Counted from the stretch's first letter, positions 1-16,367 are shown. The stretch: 64,000 bases of DNA from Lota lota (GCA_026745465.1 JACYXH010000007.1:549501-613500), one strand, 5' to 3'. Made by a program: numbers and translations. The notes: generated by a model not told the origin, from the letters alone.

Positions 1-14
1 CCAACTGAAATGTA

Positions 15-165
15 CTGGGTTCGATCTCCTAATGTCTGCTGTCTACCTGTAGCCATTCTTCAGCAATAAATCGAACCGCCTTCCTACTCCTCATTGATAT
101 AAATACACTGAAAGACACTTTGGACAAAAGCGTCTGGTGAATAAATAAATAGCAAATAGTAAATA
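15..165 (-). repeat. Fish SINE-like dispersed repeat, copy 1
   Basis: This copy reads from a tRNA B-box-like block (ggttcgat) through the family's 'tctacctgtagccattctt' block to the tail 'actttggacaaaagcgtctg'. The same blocks recur at least fifteen times in the window in both orientations. The tail resembles the 3' end of tRNA-derived fish SINEs (V-SINE/HE1 type); the family name is an inference. Confidence 0.6.
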
Positions 166-2345
166 GTACTGCATGGGGATTCGGCCTACTTAATTATGTA
201 TGAGGAGACAAATGTATGTTAATATTTCCAAGAATAAATACTTTGATTGTAACTTATATCTAATATTTAACATTATCATGGTTAACATTTACTTAGATAT
301 GAAGAATTGTATTCGGTTGAAGTTCCTGACACATTTACACATATTATTCACACAGAGTGAGGTAAAGCCCTTTGCAAGCATCTTAAACAATGATATTTTA
401 CAATCTATGGTTTTAACATGGCCCGCATGCAAACAGAGGTACCCAGATTAATGGAGAAATGGAAAAAGGTGAAGCGTTTCTGTAAATATATTTAAAGGAA
501 GTTAGCTTAAATTAAGTCAAATGGATAGCTAAAACTAGGCCATGTTCAATCATATTGACACGACAGTTAGGATTTATAGAGGAAATGAGATCCTTCTCCA
601 GCTATGCATGGTTCTCGCCATTAAAAAAACAGCAACGCAAAAGTCTCTGTTGCATCATGGGAGATATTCTTGGCACGGGATTAGAGTGTAAAATTGCCTT
701 GGTGGCGGTGGTTCTTAAGGTTAATTAGCTCTTGAAGTCCACCTTTAGAGTCTGATTTCCAAACCCCACAGTGAGGAAATAGCTCAATCCTATTTTATCT
801 GACAGATATATACATATAGTCCAACCCATTTTGTTCCCCTTTTCCTTTCTATTGCAGGACCACAGAACTGACATCTTTCAGTTTTTTATCAACTAAACCC
901 ACATGTCACATTCAGATTCAGACTAATTAACTAATCCCGGGCGGAATTGTTTCTGTGAAAAAAGGACTGTGTAAAAAGAGAAAATAAATAATAAAGATTT
1001 ATACAAAAACACAAGGCAATACAAAAATTAGGCAAAATATACATATACATAAAATATACATAGCTACAAAGTAAACAGACTAGCAGTGTCTATGCTTTTT
1101 TTAGTTTTTTGATTTGAGGATTATAACTACAGCTGTGGGTTGGCTCATTCTAGATAAAGTGGAGCTACATTGCGTAGTCACATGGTTGTGAAAGAACAAG
1201 GTTACACACCTGGCTCTGTAAATACATAGCTAGAAATGTGCGCGCACACACACACACACACACGCACGTCATTTGTGGTTGACTGTGGCTCTAACTTTGA
1301 CTCTTATAAATGGCAGGCAGACCTGTTCTTTGCAAAGTTCAGTCAAGGGTGTCATTACTGTATTCAGGGTATAAGAGTACATTCATTTATGGTAGTCAAA
1401 TATCATAGAGCAGGCTTATAGCACCCTTCAAAAACATACAATGACTTTTGCATGTTTTCAATTGGTATTCAAATACTTTTACATAATTGTCATGTTCTCC
1501 GATGTGCTATCATTTGAACTCAGAACGAAAACTCTGAATTCAAATGAATATCAAGGTAGGCCAAAAATTTATATTCCTCAGCGTAGCAGGTTAAAGCAAA
1601 GATATGTCTGTCTATAAAGATAATTCCAATACCATCTTTCACGGTGACTCACTCCCTTGACAAATACTCAAAAGTAAATAGTACCACCTTAGGAAAAGCC
1701 GTCACTGTGAGTGTAACGAGATGGATACAATGTACTTAATTTGAACATACACAGTACATTAAGTCAATCAAATATTGAGCTAAATTTAGAAATCTTGTCC
1801 GTTTATGTCCATATCCAACTTTCCCCACTGCATTGTGTTCAACACTGCATCTCCTCACAACACAGACCAAATTGATTAAAAGAGTCAAACAAAAAACTAT
1901 AAATTACAAGGACGGTTGATCAACCAATTCATGATCATTTCATGAGAACACCATATAGTTGATGCAGCAAATGATGGTAAATATGTTACTCATTTTGAGT
2001 TAGACCATAACTACAAAGAGCAAAACAGCTTAAGGTCACACGTTGTCTGATGTCAATTGCTAATTAAAAACCAAGACAACATGCCTTGCCGCAACTAGCT
2101 CATAACATACTTGGCTCGTACCAAATAAATCACTACATTTACATCATTTTTACTTCAGGTTTTACTTGACATGCTCATCTAGCATTTAATATAACAGTTT
2201 CCTGTTTGGGGATGGGTATGTCTTTGTTTATCCTATTGTGTTAGTGCTCGCTGACTTCTATCGTTGTGTCTTTGAACTCGTTCATTAAAGTTTATCCTTA
2301 TGACTTAAAGTATTTTGGCTGAAGATTTTATCCCAAAGCAAGTGA

Positions 2346-2380
<35 letters not shown>

Positions 2381-2391
2381 GCGAGACTCAC
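166..2391. other. Intron of the ano6-like gene, no exon recognised
   Basis: AT-rich sequence downstream of the third ano6-like coding exon, which is on the minus strand. It holds a short CA repeat near 1243-1266 and no convincing coding exon on either strand. The remaining exons of the gene must lie beyond the left edge or be too short or divergent for me to see. Confidence 0.5.
2346..2374. repeat. Poly-C tract of 29 bases beside a splice donor
   Basis: An uninterrupted run of C on the plus strand, therefore G29 in the minus-strand transcript, starting 17 bases into the intron that follows the third ano6-like coding exon. Confidence 0.95.
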
Positions 2392-5342
<2,951 letters not shown>

Positions 5343-6831
5343 CTTGGGAGTCTACGGTAGAGGTTTACCTACAATACTTTCCGCAAAGAATAAGATGGAT
5401 CAAGAAAGTAAATGGCAGGGGTCTATTACACAGCACGTTCGACTCCTTTGGGGGTATGGGGTCTCAGTCTCCGACCCAAAAAGAATACACCGAAGTTTGG
5501 ACTTCACACAACTAAAACAAAAGGGTGGGGTCGTGGTATGGGGAGGGTTTAAAATCGGCAAGACCGCTCACTCTTGATACGCCCCTTCTAGCAGATTTCT
5601 CCGTTTCTGCCTTCTGGATCTCTGCACGGTTATTCAATTAAGTTTCCTTTTGAAAGGGGATTTGATCTCCATGCATGCCAATTTACGGTATAGTGAAACC
5701 TGGTAAAGTACAACAACGAAATAAGACTAAATATAATGGAATACAATAGATCAAAACGTACAATAGAATAAAACCGAATGCAAATTATTATTATAATTAA
5801 ATGAACAGATGTTTTCAACAAACAAAATGTTTTCATTAGCAACGTCTTCCTGTGTATTTGCAACCTACCCAGTAACTTATTTGTGATATTGTCAATTTTT
5901 ATTTTTTTTGCTTAAACAAGTGACAACATAAAAAAAAAAGGAATCTTTCATTTGGACCTAGGCCGTTGTTGAGCTACTCGGAACTTACTGCAGTGTGGCG
6001 CCGCTAGCTCTGCGCCTCCGTCGGACAACTACAAATGTGACGCCCCTGCTGAGCAGTTCCGCTAATAACAAACCATAATAGCTCATTTTAAATAGTTTAT
6101 TTGAAGTTACCACTGTATCCCTTCGAAGTTGCATTGGTGTACATTGTATCAGCTGTATACAATCAAAATGTAAACGTTGTAAATGGTGTTGATTTATAGG
6201 TATTACGGTTGAACAGATCGGTGGTGCCGATCGAGCTGATCGCTACCAGCTAACGTGGCTGTAACATATCCACGACATGTTCCGACTCTGGTTATATTAG
6301 TTAATAAAAATGCTATAAACGAATTATTTCCAGTTAGGTCAATTGCCTATTAGGTAGTTCGCCACACATTTTGGCTAGTTTGCTTTTTTTCTGTAACCAC
6401 TGGCCAGGTTTAGAACAGTCTTCCAAGGAAGAGGCCCGCAATCTGTCACAATCAAAAGGTAAAGGCTGACCGACTTCATAATTCATGTTGAGAGGTATCG
6501 TGATATATTATAAACACTACTGTGGTAATGTTAGAATAATTTGACCTTTAACATAAGGTTAATTCCAGTTCATGCGAGTCTATAAAATTGTAAAAAAAAA
6601 AGAAGGTATTACTATCCTGTACTTCTGCGACACCCTCAGTTCTCATCTGGGATTAACAAAGTACATCTTATCTTATTCATGACAAATATGCATGCAAATG
6701 ACGTTGATTGATTTTCTCAATCATAATATATACTTGGGAGTTAGGCTAATGTTTTGTCCATGTACCTTGATGCCACTTCTGCCCCACTCTTTGTGTGTTC
6801 TAGTCTACCCCACACCGGAGACCCTTCCAAC
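5343..6831. other. Head-to-head interval between ano6-like and ints13 genes
   Basis: The two genes diverge from this 1.5 kb, which should hold both promoters. A possible ints13 5'-untranslated exon ends at 6458 (atcaaaag followed by gtaaag), and the first coding exon begins after ttctag at 6802. I saw no TATA box I would defend. The rest is AT-rich with no coding signal. Confidence 0.4.
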
Positions 6832-9800
6832 ATGAAGATGTTCTCTGTGGCCCATAAAACCGCCTTCGTGGTGGACCACTGCCCCTACATGGCAGAGTCC
6901 AGCCGCCAGCAGGTGGAGTGTGACGTGTTGACCAAGAGCCGCGCACAGGGGGTCATACCGCTGGCCCCCGTGTCCAAGTCGCTGTGGACCTGCGCTGTCG
7001 AGTGTTCGATGGAGTACTGCCGGATCCTTTACGACGTGTACCCCCTAAACAAACTGGTCAGTGTCCGTTCATCTGTGTCTGTCTCTGTGTGTGTGTCTTG
7101 TCTCTGTTGGTCTTGTGTCTCTCGTCTCATACACACACAAACACTGGAGGCTGTTTTACCAACAGAGGACCTAGTTACATGGGATCAGTTGGCTTTGTTA
7201 TCTTGTAACAAAGAGTGCACTTATTTGTTCTTTGCAGATTAATTACATTGTGAGTGACTCAGAGTTCCATATCCTGAACACTTGGAGACAGGAAGACCAG
7301 AGCACCCATGAGGTAATCGAAGGCGCCTTTGATATGCAAACAACTCATTACGGACATAATGGATGAACCTTAAAGCAATGGCCCCACCCATGTCGACTGT
7401 AGAGCTCTCAACATCATCATCTCATGACAACAAGGGCGCACATTTGGTGAAGCCTGTCTTTAACGTGACTGCGGTTAAGGCCGGCCCCCCCGCTTCCTGT
7501 CTCTCTTCTCACTTCCTTCTGTGTGTGGGGAAGCTCATGTCGGCGCTGGCAGCGGTGGGGCCACCCAACCCCCGCGAGGACCCCGAGTGCTGCAGCATCC
7601 TGCACGGCCTGGTGGCGGCGGTGGAGTCGCTGTGCAAGCTGACGGAGCTCCAGCACGAGCAGCGCACGGTGCTCATGGACACGGCCGAGAGGGTGGCCAA
7701 CCGGGGCCGCATCATCTGCCTCACCAACGCCAAGAGGTTGGTCGCCCCGCTGTAACTCCTCCCTCATCCACAAGGGGGGGGGCAGTCACTTTTAACGTGC
7801 ACATTTTATGTTTCAACTTATTGTACGATTTCACTGCATTTTTTTCATTTATTATTAATTCATTTTTTTGTTTTACATAAAATGATGTATAAAATAATTG
7901 TGTGCATATATATACACACCAACATATTTTTGGGTATATATTTGCTATTGCCTTAATGCACATTTGCGTTTCTATATAATTACGATATCTTTTTCTATAT
8001 CCTAAGCACAGCAATTGTTACCAACATTTTCCCCTCGGATGAATTTAGTAACCTGAATAACCTGTAGCGGTCCCCAACCTCGGGGTGGGGCGCCCAAGTG
8101 TGGTTGTCTAATTTGCATATGGGGGCCATGGCAGATTGTGGACTTTTGAGCTAAAGCCTGATTCTTGAATGACATGTTGCTCGATTCACACCGGTTGCTT
8201 TGGATGAAGGTTTCCGTCCAATGACTTATTAGTAGCAGCAATGTAGAACTAATCAGTGTATAATTGTGGTTTGTCACCAAACCGGTTATGTGTCTTACAT
8301 ATTTTGGTGTGGCTTCACAGCGACACACACGTGCGCATGTTAGAAGACTGTATCCAGGAGACGCTCATAGAACAAAACAAGTTGGCTGCAGGCTCTGACA
8401 GGTATGTACCAAACATGAGAACGTTGTGTTTTCCTTTCTTCCAACACCAACTGTCATATTGTGTGGTATGGCATTCGTTTTCTGTGTGTCGAGTTTAAAA
8501 GGAGACTGCGCACACATCACGGCCCCATTGTATAGACGTTCAAGTAAAACCACACCGTTTGAAAATGGCTTAATATTTAACTCTTAAACATTTTATAACT
8601 CTGCCAGACTGAGCACGAAAGCAGACGGACCTACCACGTGCAAAAAACTGCTAAAATAGACTATTAGAGGTCTATTTTAATGTGTATCACCACGTCCCTC
8701 TACACAAGAATCAATGAATAAACATACTTTTCTGTGTTTTCAAAGTTTAAGTACAAAGTCACTGGGAATAACCGTCTGTAAGAGGGGGTTAGGAAGGGTT
8801 TTAATTACGCACGTATTTAGCAGCTATTTCAATGTTCAAAAGAGGCCAAACGATACCAAAAAGCTCTACCTACTAATAATAACAGGTTGGTAAATTAACA
8901 AAACAAAACAAATCCTTTAACAAAATCTATTCGGTTGAATAGTGTTAGTCCTGCCGTGGCATCAAAAGTTTGCACTATGTTCGAACCACCCATTTGCTTT
9001 GTGATAGTTTGAAGTAGGACTAGTCTCGTACTATGGAAACCTTCTGTTTTCAGAACATTGAAAGCCCTGCCGTAAACTAGTCGGACTCGCCCCGATGAGG
9101 GGCGAGTTCCCCTTGCTTAAACAGGGGGGTTTACCTTCCCTTTAGTATTCTACGCATGAGTCTACGTCTACCTGATTGGCTGAAGGGATCTGACCTTGTT
9201 CTTCCTCAGGCTGATGGCCATCCAGCAGTGTGAGCTGGTCCTGGTGCACATCTTCCCCATGGGAGAGGACGCACTGGTGTCTGACAGACCAAAGAAAGAG
9301 GTGAAAGCTCAGTGAACCATTTTGTACATGAAAAAATAAATAAAAAAACTTGCCCGCAGGTACCCATGTACAGAAACAAAATATGACGTATGACACACAT
9401 TACATCAGATGCACCAGGAAATCATTTATGTTAAGAATCGCCAATCATTCATTTAACATAACGGACGTATAGAACTCTTGCCACTAGCCACAAGACTAGC
9501 TACAAGCTGACTACGAACGTGGTGCGATGCGCGTTCGCCGACAAATGTCGATAGGGTTAAAGCAATGTGTTTGACACCGGCGCTGCCTGGCCCGGCCAGA
9601 TATCCCCCTTACTCACCAGCGAGGTGCACAGCGTGCGGGCCGGCAGGCACCTGGCCACCAAACTCAACATCCTGGTGCAGCAGCACTTTGACCTGGCCTC
9701 CACCACCATCACCAACATCCCCATGAAGGTAAGCCAGCGGCTCTGTGGCCCTCCGCACAGCTCCTTACGACAGTCGACTCGTACACGATCTTCTGTATTA

Positions 9801-12800
9801 TTTGACGCGTTTTGTTAGTCCCCGGTGGGAAATGTGGGTGTCACAGAAGTACAGGACAGTAATAAGAATGAATAATGATCAAATAAAAGAAGTTATTTAT
9901 ATGAATATGCAAAAAAGAAAAACTACAAAAAATGTAAAAAAAAGAAAATTTGATAACTTACAAAGGAAACGGCTACCTATACTCATTTTACTTTACCTTT
10001 GTCTGTTTGAGTGTGCTTCTACCCATCCGTCATGGCTGATTCTTTTTATTTTGTTCTCATCTGCATGGTTTGGAAATATCTCATCTGCATGTTGATCTTG
10101 ACCTTTGAACCTGCTGCTGGTTTCATGCTGTATTTTCTGTTTTGCTAGCCCACATTAAATGTTTGCGAACAGGTTAGTATTCGCTCACACACGCATGAAA
10201 AACCTGAGGGAAGTTTGGCGTTTTTTTTTAGCTAGCCCACACACCTCTTAAAGCCTCAATGAGGAGTTTTGTTTTAGGAAAAGCACTGTAGATTCATTAA
10301 GATGGATTCAGAAGATGGGTCCTGTGAGCTCTTCGCAAAACACCTTCATGGTGGCACATCGATTTAATGGAGAGATTCGTGTTTTAATTTCCGTTTGACA
10401 ACGGAAAAGAAAAAGGTTATTTGCCAGATGAGGTCACGTAAGCTTAACCTGACGGGAAATTTGGCATTCATTTTGTGAAAATGTACGATTTGACTGGAAA
10501 TCCGTCTCCCGGAGGTTAGAATATATATTTATTTAAATAATAAAGATCTAAAATGATTAATAACAGTAATTGCATTGAGCTCAACAGTCTATTCAGCCAT
10601 TGGTCAGAGTTGCTTTTATCACAGAGTGCCGACTCCTCATAGTTGCTTTTACTTCTGGTAGTGCAAGGCTAACAATTTCAATTTCAGCTTTTTCTTTTCT
10701 CCGCCCACCCCCCGATTGGACGATTGTGTTGTATAAGATTTAATGTATTTAGGTCAGAGTAAAGGAGAGGCAATTTTGGTCCCGGTTGATGAAAAGATAA
10801 ATAAAAGCCCTTGCACTAGTTAAGTGAAGTATAAAGCTTAAACGTACAACCGAGAAAAAAAAAAGATACACAACCAACTATTCAGTTAATTGTGTGCTAT
10901 AGACATGCATACAAACTGTCGACTGTCTATGTCCTGTGAGACATTTTTAGTTTTATGTGAAGTCTTCTGTGACCAGTATGCCTCTCCTTGACTTTCTGAA
11001 GAGTTTGGTGTCCGTCTCTAGCAAATCTCCAGTTTAGCCCATAGCTACCCAGACATAGTGGTCCCATCTATGTGACTCCCCACTTATACTGCATCTCCTC
11101 TGTCGTGTCTTGGTGTGCCCGTTTGTTCTATCATAAGTAGTGTTGTTTTTAACTGTGGCCATCTTAGTCTTCCTCTTGCTGTTTCCCCACTGTTGATAAT
11201 ATTCCATTTACCACACCAGATGTTTATTAAGGAAGGTGTTCTATACGTTTTAGATTGGTCATTAAATGCCAATTAACATCAGCCTATGTATTATATGAAG
11301 GAGTCCAAACCAACATGAAAGGCTGATGGACATAATTAAAACACAAGCAAACTGTCTTGAACCGTCACCCGCTCTCCCATACGTTTCTCATTCTGAACCA
11401 TGAAATCAGCAGTGTTCGCCCATCTCTGTGCATGCGTGTCTGTGCGTACGTGTGTACACGGCGAAACCCGAAATGCGTATCACTGCTCAACGCTATTCGT
11501 ACTCGCTTAGGAAGAGCAACACGCCAACACGTCCGCCAACTACGACGTGGAGCTGCTGCACCACAGAGACGCACACCTGGAGTTCTTCAAAAGCGGTGGG
11601 TACCGGCTGCCGAGGGTTTAGCCTTCGTGATCCATCCTGACTCAAGCTGAACACGTAAACGTATCACGATCAGTCACAAGCACGTTGGTCACCATCGATC
11701 GATCGACCATCACTGATTGCAAAACATCGGACCTTTCGGGCCAAAGAACCGCTTGGCTTCTTTAGCGACTAAAGAGGCACATACTGTAGCTCGGTAACTG
11801 TCACAGCATCGACACTATGTTACATAACGTCGACGCTAGTTGCCATAGCATCGACGCCTGACTGTTGTTGCGGGACCCCTGCAGGCGACCTGCACATGGC
11901 GGGGAGCACCAGCCGGGACAGCGGCCTGAAGGAGACGGTCACACTGAAGTGGTGCACGCCGCGGACCAACAGCATAGGTAGGCTGAGCGCTGAAGCCCTC
12001 GAGCTAGCAGGCATTGAGGAGGGAGGATTAGCGTAACATTGTGTTGGGATGAGGGTGTGTACACAATGTGCGTGCTTATTAAAAGATAAGTGTCTCGGCC
12101 TGTATGAGATGCGGTCTAACAGTGTTTTTCGACGCAATATTTGCACGGAAGAGTGTTAACTTCTGCCACCGCATAAGTAAAAGAAAAGTTATCCACCATA
12201 TTGTGAATATATTATATTATTTTCTATTCCACCGACCATAATCGATTTTGTCCCCCTTGGACTCAGGACGTCTTCTCATTACAGTGAGAATGACTTACAG
12301 TGTTTCATGAGCATTCTGATTCTGAAATACTTCTGGTTTACTGGATTAGTTGTGATGTAAACGATGGGGGTATTCCCCCCCCCCCTCCCCCTCCCCTCCC
12401 TCCTGCAGAGCTGCATTACTGCACGGGTGCGTACCGCATTTCCCCCACGGACGTCAACAGCCGTCCCTCGTCCTGCCTGACCAACTTCCTCCTCAACGGT
12501 ACGCAGGGTTCTCGTATCAAGTCTAACCCCACAACTACACTCGCTGATTCAAATGGTTCGCCGTGTTCTTTACCCGTCGAGTGAGGCCCGTGGTGAAAAG
12601 GACGAGAAACCATTTTGTTTTTTGTGGCGACGTTGCGAAAAACTCAATATTCACTTGTCGATGTTACTTATCTGTATTGATCCCGACGGGTCAGGCCGGT
12701 CGGTGCTTCTGGAGCAGCCGCGCAAGTCTGGGTCAAAGGTCATCAGTCACATGCTGAGCAGCCACGGCGGGGAGATCTTCCTGCACGTGCTCAACAGCAC

Positions 12801-13253
12801 TCGCTCCACCCTGGAGGACCCGCCCTCCATCAGCGAGGGCTGCGGGGGGCGCGTGACCGACTACCGCATCACGGTGAGTCGCTCGCTCGCTAATAAAAAT
12901 AAAAAGAAAATCAACAAATAGCGTCGGCCATGGTTTGGGTTGTGAGTTCTGCTAGCTTGCCAATTTCTCGACCAAAAATGTCTTCTTGATGATAGTTATT
13001 TGGTCATTTAGTGCAGACACTTTCCACCAAGTAATCGTAGGAGACGTGTCATTTACGAGGAGGCAGGGCTAGGGCATCTTGCGCAAGGATAGCCTAATGG
13101 TGCACTGTGGACATTGGGAATCAAACCCAGTGCACCTCTACCACTTCCTGCCAGCCTACCTGTAGGCGTCCTAGAGCAAGATGTCCCTGACCACCCCCCC
13201 CCCCCCCCCCCCCAATGACCTGTATCTGAATTCACTGGAATCATAACCGGTAC

Positions 13254-13284
<31 letters not shown>

Positions 13285-16040
13285 GATGACGGGATGGATG
13301 ATTGAACATGAATCAACGCTTCATCAGGACTTTGGGGAGTTCATGAGGGAGAACCGGCTGACTCCGGTCGCAGAGTCGGCCCCCAACCCTGGGGGGAGGT
13401 TCCCAGCCGACCGGGCCAAGGCCCAGCTGGAGCGCTACACCCGCTACTGGCCCATGATCATATCCCAGACCACCATCTTCAACATGCAGGCGGTACGCAT
13501 CCCCCCCCACACACGCCTAGTTAATATAACTTAATAATTCATATCAATGATCATAGCCCAGACCACCATCTTCAACATGCACCGCCCAGACCAACATAAT
13601 TAGTAACTTAATAATAACTGTCACTATAGCAACACTATGTCATCATCCAGAAATGCTCATATAGTAATTGGCCAACTCTCAATACATCACCAATATGTGT
13701 CAGACATCTTTCATATGTGCTAACGACTATTTTAGTGGATGAGGCATTTCGGTGTTAATGTGTTAATAATTTAAATTTACCTTTGAGGGACTTGGCAGCT
13801 GTCAGTTGATGGTCCACAAAGAAGCAGTTTCAAGAGCCTGTCAGGAAATACTGTTTAAGAATGATTAACTCACTTGTTTTCCAGTCAATGCCCTTCATCA
13901 ATATTGAATATTATCCCTCTCATTTCGTCTCCTGCACTCTTGCTCTCTCATTCACTGTTTCTCTCCCATACTCTCTCTCTCTCCCCCTCCCTCTCTCTCC
14001 CGTTTCCTCCTCCTCCTCCTCCACGGCTATGTCTCTCTCCCAGGTGGTTCCCCTGGCCAACCTGATAGTGAAGGAGGCGCTGAGCGAGGAGGACGTTCTG
14101 ACGTGCCAGAAGACCGTCTACAACCTGGTGGACATGGAGAGGAAGAACGACCCCCTGCCCATCTCCACCGTGGGCTCCCGAGGCAAGGGCCCCAAGAGGT
14201 GAGTGGTGTTGTTGTTAATGCTACAGCACTGATGTTAAAAGCCAGCAGCGCATCCGGGAGTGGCTTCCTGTTTTTGTCATGTATTTGATGTTGTGTTTGT
14301 GTGAATAGAGACAGGAAAGCGGGTTGCAGAAGAGAGGGAATGAGATGTATAGCATAGGACCACAGGTGGGAATCGAACCTGGGTCGCCAACAAGGCGTGG
14401 CGCCCACATGGTTAGCACGCTAGTCCGTTAAAGCGTTCAAATCGGCGGAATTCTTTTCATGCAAACCGTGTTTTCAACCGTGTTTCACTGCATCGGCGGC
14501 GCCGTCTACCACCGCCGCACACAGCGTTGGCTGCGTAGCTCGTTGTCACGGTAACCAGGAGCGCTCCGGTTCCCTCCCCCCCCCCCGCTCCAGGGACGAG
14601 CAGTACCGCATCATGTGGAACGAGCTGGAGACGCTGGTGAAGACGCACGCGGGAGGCTCCGAGCGCCACCAGCGCGTGCTGGACTGCATCGTGGCGTGCC
14701 GCAGCAAGCCCCCCGAGGAGGAGGAGAGGAAGAAGAGGGGCCGCAAGCGGGAGGACCGCGAGGAGCGGCCCGAGAAGAACGGCACCAAGGAGCCAGAGGA
14801 CAAGGCCTGGCAGGACTCGGAGAGGCACGTAGTAGACGCTCGACTGCTAGGAGAACGGCTTTTATCTGGCCAGTGAGCATGGGGGGGCGCGCTCCCTCCC
14901 ACGTGTTAATACTTTGTTGTTGTTACACCTCCCAGGCTGAAGGGGGTGCCGGAGAAAGAAGAGCAGGAGTCTGAGGTGATCAAGGACTCGCCCGACTCAC
15001 CAGAACCACTGAACAAGAAGCCCCGCCTGGCCACAGAGGAAGTCCAGCCCTCGGAGAAGACGAAAGGTAAGTCGTTCTTGGGAAATTGATTTGTTTAACG
15101 GTTTAAAGCACAGGCCAGTGTGTTTGTAGGCCTATCATTTTACCCAGGAACATGTAGGAGTTAGCAGGTGTTTACTTAACCAAGGAGCTTGTTCGAGTTC
15201 AATAAAGAAATGTAAAGCTAAAAATGTTATATCATTAACATTTTCTATCAGGATAAATGTCATTCTATACTTTCTGCACTAAAATCTGAAAATCAGAACC
15301 CAGACCAATAACTGAATAATCAGTGTAGAATGGCATCAGCCAATTAAAATGCAGTACTCAGCTCCTCTTTCTCCCTCCGTCTTCTAGGTCCGGTCTCTCT
15401 TCTCGCGCTGTGGACCAATCGGATCACTGTGGCCAATTCCAGGAAGCACCAGGAGTTTGCCGGCAGAGCGAGCTCCGTAAACAACAAGGCTGAACTCTAC
15501 CAGCACCTTAAAGATGATAACGGGTGGGTGAATGTCAAATGTTAAGTTGACCCTTTCCCTCTGGTGCCGCCCTTGCTAAGAATAGGTGCATCTTAAAACT
15601 AAAGTTTAATTCATTGATATATGAATGTATATATATGTATTTAGTTGTACATGCAGTTACATTATTGTTAAGACGCTTTGGATAAAAGCATCCGCCAAAT
15701 GATAGTACAAATCATTTGTTACTTGTGCCATCTATTCTCTATATATTCTTTATTACTTTTGCAGAGGGTTGCGTTTGACTTTGGTATACACGTGTTTTTC
15801 TGTTCAATGTCAAAGTGAAACATTTTCAAGTGTGCAGTATAAACATGGTCGTTCTGTACCTGCTTATGGCAGGTCAAGGGTCATCTATGTAGTACACCCA
15901 TTAGTAGTGATAATGCATTAAAGAAAGCTAAAGTAGCAAAGCTTCTCCTTGAATGGGTAAGTTTCTTATTATTAATTTGTTACCTTTTCTCTTCCGGCTT
16001 CAGAATGGACGTTCACGAAAACGGCAAGGCCTCCAGATGA
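6832..16040 (+). CDS. ints13: Integrator complex subunit 13 (Asunder homologue)
   Basis: Sixteen coding exons splice in frame to about 701 codons (human is about 706): 6832-7056, 7238-7312, 7534-7736, 8321-8401, 9210-9300, 9600-9728, 11511-11595, 11885-11977, 12409-12498, 12695-12873, 13328-13492, 14044-14198, 14594-14824, 14936-15066, 15388-15523, 16004-16040. Landmarks are [20 protein letters not shown] at the start, [20 protein letters not shown] in the middle, the basic KKRGRKRE motif and the terminal ENGKASR. INTS13 belongs to the nuclear Integrator complex, which cleaves nascent RNA (U snRNAs and others), and Drosophila Asunder is needed for dynein recruitment in spermatocytes. The ATG at 6832 aligns with the human start; an in-frame upstream ATG at 6754 is separated from it by a likely acceptor. 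One intron appears to be GC-AG (donor at 14825). Confidence 0.96.
13000..13250. repeat. Two SINE-like copies in inverted orientation
   Basis: A plus-oriented copy (13000-13148) meets a minus-oriented copy (about 13148-13245, ending 'tgtatctgaattcactgg') in the ints13 intron before the exon at 13328. A C-run of about 25 bases (13189-13213) and a TA microsatellite (13252-13276) lie in or beside them. Confidence 0.6.
13454..13625 (+). repeat. 93-bp tandem duplication of an ints13 exon end and intron start
   Basis: The last 39 bases of the exon ending at 13492 recur from 13547, including 'cccagaccaccatcttcaac'. The intron beginning is copied in weaker form ('taatataacttaataa' against 'taattagtaacttaataa'). 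The second copy has lost the donor: 'atgcaggcg-gtacgc' became 'atgcaccgcccaga'. Confidence 0.85.
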
Positions 16041-16071
16041 TCACAGCAAACCCTCACAGTAGCAGCCTCCG

Positions 16072-16125
16072 CCATGGTTACCGTAGTAACCATGGACCAG
16101 GTCCTCTACGGAGGTAGAGGACCTG
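16072..16125 (+). other. Two adjacent perfect hairpins in the ints13 3' UTR
   Basis: Just after the stop codon, ccatggttac (16072-16081) pairs with gtaaccatgg (16086-16095) over a 4-base loop. Then caggtcctctac (16098-16109) pairs with gtagaggacctg (16114-16125), also over 4 bases. Both stems are perfect, of 10 and 12 bp. Confidence 0.85.
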
Positions 16126-16301
16126 GGGATGTCGGGAGCGTTCTCCTCCAGACATCGTTTTCCCACGCGGATACTTGGATACAAACACAACAGACATTGA
16201 ACTCTGACGTGGATCTTTTCAGTTTTTTTATATATACACTTTTGTTTTTCTATTCAAAGTTCTTTGTTTTGTAGATATGCCGATCACATGTTGTGTAAAG
16301 C

Positions 16302-16307
16302 AATAAA
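16302..16307 (+). other. Polyadenylation signal AATAAA for ints13
   Basis: A canonical aataaa about 260 bases after the ints13 stop codon, with TG-rich sequence downstream. This is the first plausible signal on that strand. Confidence 0.7.
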
Positions 16308-16367
16308 GTTGTTACAAGATAATGCTTTTTGTCTTCCATGGAGAACTAATTGAAGCAATGCAGTAAT

